Part shown: positions 39,284 through 46,214 of the stretch, one piece after another
Layout of the letters: each line of letters begins with the position of its first letter
Position numbering within the stretch: the stretch's first letter is position 1
Assembly: GCA_030432695.1 (NCBI GenBank)
Contig: JAUILN010000003.1
Coordinates: forward strand, 310,001 to 374,000
Direction of reading: 5' to 3'
Source: a bacterium
Lineage (GTDB): Bacteria > Planctomycetota > UBA1135 > UBA2386
DNA: 64,000 bases
Program-made: the position numbers and the translations under genes
Notes under the pieces: model-generated
Told to the model about the DNA's origin: nothing
Seen by the model: only the letters and a program-made list of their open reading frames with translations
Databases searched by the model: none

Positions 39284-39919
39284 TCACGAAATCCCCTCGC
39301 TTCGGACGGGACTTGCAGGACGGGGCGCGTCTCGGGCCGCTCGGTCGGCCGGAGCGGCGCCCGAGCCCATGCTCGGACGACCTCCTCGGAGAGCCGGGCC
39401 ATGCGGCCGTCGAGTCGCGAGACGCAGGTGCTGCTGGAGTTCTTCGGCGACCTGCTGGCCCTCCGCGTCGCGAAGGTCGCCGGCCTTGACGATGCAATCG
39501 GTTCCCTCGCGTCTTGCAACCTCCGCGGCAGAGGACCTGAGCTTCTTCAGGATCTTGCTGTGCAGGAGCTCCCATCGTGAGGACTCCGGTCCAACGTTGT
39601 CCCTTCGGATCTCGCGCCATTCCGAGGTGTAGGTCTTCGCCCGATCGACGTCCGCGGTTGTCGGACGTGTGTGGCGCTCTGGACTTCCAGCCAGGATCAG
39701 CGCACCGCGGACGACCTGGATTCCGCCGGGGGTGCGGCGAGCAACGCCGCGCGACCGATCCGAGCGCAGGCACGTCCGGCAGGTCGGAGGCATGCCGTGC
39801 GCCGCCGACGCGATGCTCGATCCGGTGTCCCTGCCGCAGAGCGTCTTGCTCGGATCGGACTGATCTGCCAAGTGGACCTTCTTCACGACTGCTCGCTCGC
39901 GCGCGCAGCATGGCTCCAT
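39284..39919 (-). CDS. Unknown protein with Cys-pair zinc-ribbon-like N-terminus
   Basis: A 211-residue protein. Near the N-terminus is KVHLADQSDPSKTLCGR followed about 20 residues later by PTCRTCL, a CG-x(n)-CxxC arrangement seen in small zinc-ribbon proteins of unknown role, several from phages and mobile elements. The middle has a helical, charged segment (SSRWELLHSKILKKLRSSA; QQVAEELQQHLR). Codon use is less GC3-biased than in neighbours (many AGA, GTT, GGA, CCA), suggesting recent arrival. ATG 39919 is used; GTG 39886, just before KKVHL, is an alternative. The divergent 274-bp gap to 40194 shows no further gene. Confidence 0.55.
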   Translation of the reverse strand: MEPCCARERAVVKKVHLADQSDPSKTLCGRDTGSSIASAAHGMPPTCRTCLRSDRSRGVARRTPGGIQVVRGALILAGSPERHTRPTTADVDRAKTYTSEWREIRRDNVGPESSRWELLHSKILKKLRSSAAEVARREGTDCIVKAGDLRDAEGQQVAEELQQHLRLATRRPHGPALRGGRPSMGSGAAPADRAARDAPRPASPVRSEGIS

Positions 39920-40193
39920 CGGGCTCGAGCGTTGCAGGCATTCCGATCGACTGCTCCCGCGAACGTGAACCCACTCGATTGTCGCGACCTCTCCGCGGCG
40001 TTGCCGCCGGCCTTCTCGGGGGCTTCATGGTTCTCCCTGTGACGATCCGACTCGCGTCTGGTCATCCGTCAACCCTCGGCCGGAGGAGGCGGTCCTCGGT
40101 TCGAGATTTCGTGTCATGCGAACCGGTGGGCTGTTGCTGGACGGGATGTGCCGCGCGTCGCGTGGCTGTCGAAACCCAGTCGAGGAAGAACCC

Positions 40194-41777
40194 ATGAATC
40201 GTTCCCCCATCCTGATCGCCGCTGCAGCCGCGATCATCCCCTCCGTCGCGGTTGCGCAGGCGCCGAGCGGCATGCTCTTCACTCCCTCCACGTATGAGGA
40301 GTCCCGTTCCGGCAGCGCGGGAAACTGGCTGCGCCATCTGAATCCGAACCACATCGCGCTCGTGAAACCCGAGCCGTCGCTGCGCTTCTCGGCGGAGCGG
40401 TTCGTTTCCGATTGGAGCTACCAGACCATGGCCGGTGATCACGACGGAGACGGCAGGATCACCGACATCTCGATCATGGAGGGGATCGATGCGATCCTCT
40501 CACTGCCCTACGAAGGGGACGGCCTGGCTTGCATCCCACGAGCTCGGCCGGCAACCGTGTACACGACGTTCATCTCTCCGTCGGCGGACCTCGGCACGTC
40601 GGTCAGCGGCGGCGTCGGTCTACGGAAGGGCGACTGCGGTCGAATCATCCGCAACGGCTCCGGAAACGGTCAGATCGAACACTTCATCACGGCCGAGCAG
40701 ATCATCAGCGCATTGGGCATGTTCGACGCGAACACCGGGAGACCACTCCGCGCCGCGGACATCGATCTCGACGCCATCACGGTCAGCCTGGATCGTCACA
40801 TCTTCCTCTCGTTCGACGGGGACCACATGCTGAGGCTCTCTCGCGACGGAGTGCTCTCGACCTATCTGCTCGAGGACGGTGGCATCGCGGTGATTCCGGG
40901 ACCTCTGTGGACCCCGCATGCCAACGGGACGGTTGCGACCGTGAGACCGCAGCACGGTCAGATCCTGTTCGACGAGGCCCATGTCGGTCGACTCGTCGCG
41001 GCTTCGAACGCCGCCGATGTGAACGGTCTCAACCCGTCGAGGATCGGCGATACGGAAGGCCTGGCGATCGATCTCGACACCGGGTCGACGTTCACGAACT
41101 ACTGGCACAACCGTCCCGGGTTCACCAACTACCAGTTCGACCATCTGCTGATCAGCGGGGAGACGCTGACCGGCTGCGGTTCGATCTCGACCAACGGAGC
41201 CGGCTCGATCGCCACACTGAACGGCGTGCCGCTCGCCGCGTCGGCGCCGACGCCGACCTGGGGGCGTCGGATGGGACTCGACTACGCGTCCTCCCCACAC
41301 GTGCGTGGCCACACCCAGAACCTGGAGGCCATTGCGGTTGCGCCGTGCGCGTTCGCCATCGCGACGCCGACCCCCAGCCCCTCCGGCAGTCTCTACTCGC
41401 TGCATGTCGGCACCGACATCGATGTCGACCCGACGTTTCCCATGGCCGTGATGATGGTCGGTGTGGGGAGCCCGGCGGCCGCAGTTCCGGTCGCGGCATC
41501 CGGCGATGTCGCGTCGGCGCCCTCATTGGGTTCCTACTTCTCTGGCAATCGTGCCTTCCCGGAATACCAGCTCGATCTGTTCCCGCCTCCGGTCGGAACC
41601 AGTCCGTTCGGCATCGTCTTGTCTGACCTCGTACCGCTGACTTCCGCAGGAAGCGCGCACTTCGGGAGTATCGGCGGGGCCCGGCCGGTGGGCTTCCCCG
41701 GTGTCCTGATCTACCAGGCCATGGTCCTCGACCGCGCGGGCAGTCTCCACCTCAGCCCCCCCGGCACGATCGAGTAG
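40194..41777 (+). CDS. Secreted protein with dockerin/EF-hand-like motif and C-terminal planctomycete module
   Basis: A 527-residue exported protein. The signal peptide is MNRSPILIAAAAAIIPSVAVAQA. Around residues 80-100 is GDHDGDGRITDISIMEGIDA, a Ca-binding/dockerin-like loop. The body is beta-rich and unassigned, with paired cysteines (GLACIPR, RKGDCGR, LTGCGS, VAPCAF). The final ~40 residues end in VLIYQAMVLDRAGSLHLSPP, which matches in shape the C-terminal module of other secreted proteins in this window. GAGGAA lies six bases before the ATG. Codon use is somewhat lower in GC than the average here. The function is unknown. Confidence 0.7.
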   Translation: MNRSPILIAAAAAIIPSVAVAQAPSGMLFTPSTYEESRSGSAGNWLRHLNPNHIALVKPEPSLRFSAERFVSDWSYQTMAGDHDGDGRITDISIMEGIDAILSLPYEGDGLACIPRARPATVYTTFISPSADLGTSVSGGVGLRKGDCGRIIRNGSGNGQIEHFITAEQIISALGMFDANTGRPLRAADIDLDAITVSLDRHIFLSFDGDHMLRLSRDGVLSTYLLEDGGIAVIPGPLWTPHANGTVATVRPQHGQILFDEAHVGRLVAASNAADVNGLNPSRIGDTEGLAIDLDTGSTFTNYWHNRPGFTNYQFDHLLISGETLTGCGSISTNGAGSIATLNGVPLAASAPTPTWGRRMGLDYASSPHVRGHTQNLEAIAVAPCAFAIATPTPSPSGSLYSLHVGTDIDVDPTFPMAVMMVGVGSPAAAVPVAASGDVASAPSLGSYFSGNRAFPEYQLDLFPPPVGTSPFGIVLSDLVPLTSAGSAHFGSIGGARPVGFPGVLIYQAMVLDRAGSLHLSPPGTIE

Positions 41778-41866
41778 CAACCGCCAGGGGCCATACCCGG
41801 GCGTCCGCGTGCCGTCGCGGGTCCTGCTCGGTGTGGCGCCGCAGTTCGTCGGTCGAACGAACCAGG

Positions 41867-41903
41867 TCTGTCGTGGTTGGTGCCTGGCACCAACCACGAC
41901 AGA
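41867..41903. repeat. Perfect 18-bp inverted repeat between convergent genes
   Basis: Arms 41867-41884 and 41886-41903 are exact reverse complements around a single central T (core GGTGCCTGGCACC). It lies two bases before the stop codon (41905-41907) of the minus-strand DUF2752 gene and 89 bases after the stop of the plus-strand secreted protein gene. A bidirectional terminator or a dispersed repeat of REP type would both fit; no T run follows either arm. Confidence 0.75.
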
Positions 41904-41904
41904 T

Positions 41905-42345
41905 TCACCACGTCGCCGCGCGATACCCCCAGCTCCCGAGCAGCAGCAGCACCGTGATGACCAGGATCGTCCCGTACGGCCAGCTCGCGACGCGCACCAG
42001 GAACGACTCGCCGCGCAGCAGCGACCACAGCGCGACGGCAGCGACCCACAGCCCGCCGAGCGCCAGCGACGCGCCGAACGGTTGCACCGCGAACGCGGCG
42101 ACCGGTTGCAGGTGGACGAGGTGCGTCGCGGCGGTCGTCACCCCGCAGGTCGGGCAGGGCATGTCCCATTGCCTCGCCCAGCCGCACGGCTCCATGCCGA
42201 GCTTCTCGTGGGTGCCGTGGCCGCGCGGATCCGGATCGACGTCCGACAGCCACATCACGAAGGCGACTGCAGCGACCACCAGGGCCAGCGCGACCAGTCG
42301 ATCGGCCCAGGCGTTGTAGGGCGACTCACGGAGCGGAATGCGCAT
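41905..42345 (-). CDS. DUF2752 membrane protein
   Basis: A 146-residue membrane protein with three hydrophobic segments (VALALVVAAVAFVMWL; ALGGLWVAAVALWSLL; ILVITVLLLLGSWGY). Between the first two is the family signature MPCPTCGVTTAATHLVHLQP, containing CPxCGxTTA and the following His. DUF2752 proteins are common in planctomycetes and Bacteroidetes; the function is unknown, though the Cys/His pattern suggests metal or haem contact. It begins three bases after the MBL-like gene and so is in the same transcript. Confidence 0.88.
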   Translation of the reverse strand: MRIPLRESPYNAWADRLVALALVVAAVAFVMWLSDVDPDPRGHGTHEKLGMEPCGWARQWDMPCPTCGVTTAATHLVHLQPVAAFAVQPFGASLALGGLWVAAVALWSLLRGESFLVRVASWPYGTILVITVLLLLGSWGYRAATW

Positions 42346-42348
42346 GGC

Positions 42349-42987
42349 TCAGGCCTTCGCGGTCCGGCCGAGTTCACGCAGGAACTCGAGCCATACGCCG
42401 CGCGCGCCGACGAACAGGCTGTCGCCGTCGCCGAGCAGGAGTGCTTCGAGGTGGACGTCGCGGAGCGCCAGGACATCGGCGCGGACTCGCGCGGGGTCCG
42501 TGAGCTTGGCTTCGGGCAAGAGGCACAGCGTGCCGCTCGCGTGACTGCGGACCACGTCGCCGAACAGCAGCGCGCGCAGATCCTTGAAGTACAGCACTGC
42601 CTCCTGGGGCGACTTGCCGCCGTGGATCCAGGCGAGGTCGACCTCGTCGGGCAGGCCGTCCGGCAGGTCGTCGCGCCGCGTGTACCAGTGGTCGACCTGC
42701 GCCGCGCGCTCGCCGAGCCGGTCGCGCTCGGTGGCGGGCGCGAGGATCTTCGCGCCCGTCGCCGCCTGCCAGTTGCTCGCCGCCCGCCAATGGTCGGCGT
42801 TGGTGACCAGCACGTTCGCGGCACCGCCCTGCTCCGCCACGAACTTCCGATGGTGGTCGCTGCCCGGCATCGGGTCGACCAGCAGGTTGCCGCCCTCGCG
42901 CACCAGGAAGAAGCCGTTGAAGTCGATGCCCCGGTCGTCCTGGAACACGCTCCAGGTGAACAGGCCGGGCAGGCGGGTGGTCTTCAT
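42349..42987 (-). CDS. Metallo-beta-lactamase-fold protein with degenerate metal site
   Basis: A 212-residue MBL-fold protein without a signal peptide. The strand order GFFLVREGGNLLVDPMPGSD, VLVTNADHWRAA, ILAPATERD, then LLFGDVVRSHASGTL and LLLGDGDSLFVG follows the family. The usual HxHxDH is TNADHWR here, so two of the three histidines are missing and only the Asp-His pair remains; the GD of the later metal ligand is kept. It may bind one metal or have no hydrolase activity. The next gene on the strand is the DUF2752 protein, three bases away. Confidence 0.7.
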   Translation of the reverse strand: MKTTRLPGLFTWSVFQDDRGIDFNGFFLVREGGNLLVDPMPGSDHHRKFVAEQGGAANVLVTNADHWRAASNWQAATGAKILAPATERDRLGERAAQVDHWYTRRDDLPDGLPDEVDLAWIHGGKSPQEAVLYFKDLRALLFGDVVRSHASGTLCLLPEAKLTDPARVRADVLALRDVHLEALLLGDGDSLFVGARGVWLEFLRELGRTAKA

Positions 42988-43032
42988 GCCTCCCAGAGTG
43001 CGCCGCCGCGCTCGCCGATCAAGCGGCTCGGT

Positions 43033-43172
43033 TCAGCCGCCGCGCCGCGTGTGGACGCCGTTGCTCAGGTCGATCGAAGCGGTCCGTCGGTGGGGCCGAA
43101 GACGACCAACAGGGCCAACTGCACGCCCGCCAGCCGCGGGTCCGCGGGAAATGGGATTCGGTAGCTCCAGTT
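43033..43172 (-). pseudogene. Frameshifted C-terminal remnant of a secreted protein (in the 42,988-43,733 gap)
   Basis: From 43172 the minus strand reads NWSYRIPFPADPRLAGVQLA and goes on to GPTDGPL before a stop at 43065. Shifting by one base near 43080 restores the expected ending SIDLSNGVHTRRGG with a stop at 43033. The joined sequence matches the C-terminal module of the other secreted proteins here, so a single-base deletion probably broke the gene. The gap upstream to 43733 has no intact frame: fragments in several minus frames look decayed, and its 5' end would be divergent from the lipoprotein at 43734. Nothing else is recognised in this 746-bp stretch. Confidence 0.6.
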
Positions 43173-43733
43173 CGGAGGTCGCCACCGTCGTGCTCTCCCG
43201 CGGTCGTCGCGCCGACGACGAAGTCCACGATCCCGTCCTGGCCGCAGCCCTCCGCCTCACGGGACACGACGCCCAGGCGTTCCCCGAAGGCGCCCAGGCC
43301 CTGGCCAAGGACGCGGTGGGCGTGCAGGTCGACGATGCGGGCGACGAGGCCGAGGAGCGGCGAAGTACATCGGCCGATGGCGGCTGGACGCGTGCACCGC
43401 AGCGTGAGGCCTGGCCGCTCGCTTGTCGATCGGCCGCGATGCCGACGCGGTCCGCCGCCCGGGACGGTCGCCCAGCTGCACGTCGCCACGGTCATGTCGA
43501 TCTCCAGGTCGGACGGCAGGTCTGCGTCCGCGAGCGCGGCGCTGGTGGAGGTCGATCGGGATTGATCGTCGCTGGGCTGCGCGGTCGGGCCCGGAGCAGG
43601 ATCCGCCGATCGGCCACAAGGCTCCGAGGCCTCGCCGGTTGCGCGCGGTTCGGCGCGGGACGATGCGGACGGAACGTAGACCGGCGAGCCCCAGAGCGGT
43701 CGTGCTCCGTAGATCCGCAGCGGAGCTTCGATC

Positions 43734-45113
43734 ATGACCATCAGCACTCCGCGTTCTCGCCTCTTCGTCGTCTCGCTCGGATGTCTGCTCGCCGCCTGTT
43801 CCAGCGGAGATGGAGGCCCCGCCCCGGGGGCTGGCGACGACGTCACGGAGTCGCTCCTGCTGGTCGACACCGGGGTGTCCAGCACCCAGATCGCCGGCGC
43901 GCGGGTCGATGCGCTGGCGTTCGAACGCGCGGACGGCACGTTCACCGACAACCTGCTGGCGAACGCGCGCGAGATCGAGTGGGCGCGACCCGATGCCGCG
44001 ACGCGGTCGTTGACGTTGAAGCGGGCACCGTCTGGGCAGTTCATCGCGGCGCGTCTCCTGCTCGGTTCCGGAAGCGCGTGGGTCGAGCGAGCCGGTGAAC
44101 GGACCCCACTCGACCTGACGACGACCGACCTGAAGGTCGCGTTCGTCGAGCCGGTCGACTTCAGCGTGGGGGAGGTGCCGCAGATCGCGCTCCGTCACTC
44201 GCTCGATTCCACGCCTCCAGAGGTCGGCACGCCGTGGGCGCCCCGGCTGGTCGGCGAGGTCGTCGCCCGAGCGGCCCTGCGGCTTGCGCGCGCGACTGTG
44301 CAGTCGGTCGATCCTGGTGGTGATCCGGCGGTGACGATCACGCTCGACCGGCTGTTCGATCGGACCGTCGCGCTGTCGTTCGACGACAAGGCGTTGCTGC
44401 AGCGTGAACCCACGCTGGATCCGTTGTCGGTCACCGACTTCGTCGCCGGGCTCGCGGTCGGCCACCGCCTGCTCGTCGAGGGCGACCTCGTGGGCTTCCG
44501 CGCGGTGGAAGCCGATGCCGCGGTCGATCTCGGACCGGTCGATGCACAGGGCAACCGTGGCAGGATGCACGGCACGATCGACACGGTCGAGTCGGATGGC
44601 GATCGCATCGCCGTCGTCTGGGATCGAATCGGACTGGGTCGCGACCTGCTGCCGGATCCCTTGCCGAAGCGGTTCGCCGTGGGGGCCAAGGAGGCACGGA
44701 TCCGCTGGGTACCTCGCCACGGGCGCCCGTCCGACCTGCTCGAGGAGGAGGACCTGCGGGTCGGCATGACCGTGGTCGTGCACTGGGAAGGGGTGGCGGG
44801 CGATCCGCTGGTCGCAACGCGCATCGACATCCGGTCGGAACTGCAGGCCCCGGGTCGTCTCGTCGTGGGTGAGGTCACGTCGATCGACCGCGACGGAGCG
44901 ACGTTCGCGGTGCGCGTCCCCGACCGCCGGCCCGGCGGCGGCGGCGATCCGCTCACGGTCGAGGTCCTGCCGCGGACCGGGTTCGTCGACGGTAACGGGG
45001 GGCGGATCCTGGGTTTCGAGGACCTCCAGCCAGGCGGCGAGGTGCGCGTGCGAGGTCGCGGTGCCAGCCGCGAGAAGCTGCGGGCGACCCTCGTCGAGAT
45101 CACGTCCGGTTGA
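43734..45113 (+). CDS. Lipoprotein with repeated DUF5666-like beta domains
   Basis: A 459-residue exported lipoprotein: signal ending in LGCLLAACSSG with the lipobox cysteine at about residue 22. The mature part shows repeated OB-type beta units (ATVQSVDPGGDPAVTITLDR; HGTIDTVESDGDRIAVVWDR; VGEVTSIDRDGATFAVRVPD), a pattern of the DUF5666 lipoproteins. The N-terminal third (LLVDTGVSSTQIAGARVDAL) is a separate beta domain. GGAG lies about nine bases before the ATG. It stands between a decayed gene and rsgA (convergent). The function is unknown; an envelope-associated scaffold is likely. Confidence 0.7.
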   Translation: MTISTPRSRLFVVSLGCLLAACSSGDGGPAPGAGDDVTESLLLVDTGVSSTQIAGARVDALAFERADGTFTDNLLANAREIEWARPDAATRSLTLKRAPSGQFIAARLLLGSGSAWVERAGERTPLDLTTTDLKVAFVEPVDFSVGEVPQIALRHSLDSTPPEVGTPWAPRLVGEVVARAALRLARATVQSVDPGGDPAVTITLDRLFDRTVALSFDDKALLQREPTLDPLSVTDFVAGLAVGHRLLVEGDLVGFRAVEADAAVDLGPVDAQGNRGRMHGTIDTVESDGDRIAVVWDRIGLGRDLLPDPLPKRFAVGAKEARIRWVPRHGRPSDLLEEEDLRVGMTVVVHWEGVAGDPLVATRIDIRSELQAPGRLVVGEVTSIDRDGATFAVRVPDRRPGGGGDPLTVEVLPRTGFVDGNGGRILGFEDLQPGGEVRVRGRGASREKLRATLVEITSG

Positions 45114-45168
45114 TGGATCGGTCGTCGCGCGTGGAGATCCGCGGCGACCTGCACGGTGTCCGTCGGAC

Positions 45169-46116
45169 TCAGTACTCCGGCTCGTCCAGCTCCTCGCGGA
45201 TCCGCAGGTAGCTGTCGTACCGGCTCACGTGGATCGTGCCGGCCTCGACCGCGGGCAGCACCGCGCAGCCGTCGTCGTCGCGGTGCGAGCAGTCGCGGTA
45301 CTGGCACTCCTTCGCGATCTCGGCGATCTCGCGGAAGTAGAACGAGACCTCGTCGGGACCGACGCCGAACAGGCCGAAGTTGCGGATGCCCGGCGTGTCG
45401 AGCACGTGGCCGCCACCGGGGATCCGCAGCAGCTCGGTGTGGGTGGTGGTGTGCTTGCCCTGGCGGATCCGGCTCATGCTGCCGATCCGCAGGTCGGAGC
45501 CCGGCAGCAGGTGGTTGATGAGCGACGACTTGCCGACGCCACTCAGGCCGGTGAGCACCGTCATGTTCCGGTGCAGCTCCGCGGCCAGCGCCTCGAGCGT
45601 GTCGGTGGTCTCCTTGCCCGCGAGCACCGAACAGGGGAACACCTCGTAGCCGAGCCCCTGGTACAGCTCGACCCACTCGTTGGAGCGGCCCTTCTTGTCG
45701 CGGTCGATCTTGGTGAAGGCGATCGCACAGCGCAGGTCCTGGCGCTCGCAGCTCGCCAGGATCCGGTCGATCAACAGCGGCTGCAGCGGCGGGTCCTTCA
45801 CCGCGGCGACGATCAGCACCAGCGAGACGTTGGCGGCGATGACCTGTTCGCGGTCCTCGTCGCCCTTGGCCCGCCGTGCCAGCTTGCTGGTCCGCGGCAG
45901 CACCTCGTCGATCGCGCCGTCGTCGTCGGCGTCGAGAGTGACCCGCACCCGGTCCCCCACTGCCACCACGTTGCGTGAGTGGCCACGCTCCTCGAACAGG
46001 CGACCGCGCATCGGCAGCTTCTCGATCCGGGCGTCGGGGGCGTCGGCGGGCACCTCGACGTGGCAGGTCTTGGCCTCGATGCGCAGCACCAGGCCGATGG
46101 GGGCGTCGTCGCTCAT
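45169..46116 (-). CDS. rsgA: Ribosome small-subunit-dependent GTPase A
   Basis: A 315-residue circularly permuted GTPase that checks late 30S assembly. Order: OB domain (RGRLFEERGHSRNVVAVGDRV in pieces), then the permuted G motifs: G4 TKID, G1 GLSGVGKSSLIN, G2 region KHTTTHTELL, G3 DTPGIRNFGL. A C-terminal zinc-binding part has CQYRDCSHRDDDGC. Permutation and zinc knuckle are diagnostic. Upstream, a GGAGGT/ACCTCC inverted repeat lies near 46135-46155 in the gap to the FG-GAP gene and may contribute to termination of that gene. Confidence 0.97.
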   Translation of the reverse strand: MSDDAPIGLVLRIEAKTCHVEVPADAPDARIEKLPMRGRLFEERGHSRNVVAVGDRVRVTLDADDDGAIDEVLPRTSKLARRAKGDEDREQVIAANVSLVLIVAAVKDPPLQPLLIDRILASCERQDLRCAIAFTKIDRDKKGRSNEWVELYQGLGYEVFPCSVLAGKETTDTLEALAAELHRNMTVLTGLSGVGKSSLINHLLPGSDLRIGSMSRIRQGKHTTTHTELLRIPGGGHVLDTPGIRNFGLFGVGPDEVSFYFREIAEIAKECQYRDCSHRDDDGCAVLPAVEAGTIHVSRYDSYLRIREELDEPEY

Positions 46117-46214
46117 GGGGGTCGGCGGGGCCGGGAGGTTACCTCCGGGAGCGGTCCCGGGCGACCTCCCGGGCGGAGCAGGTCCACCACGGCTCGGGCC
46201 CGCGCGGTTCCCGA

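Noticed and set aside
46130..46200. GGAGGT/ACCTCC and CCCGGG repeats between the FG-GAP gene and rsgA as a regulatory riboswitch-like fold
   Set aside because: The repeats are short, imperfect beyond 6 bp, and expected by chance in DNA of this composition; at most a weak terminator.
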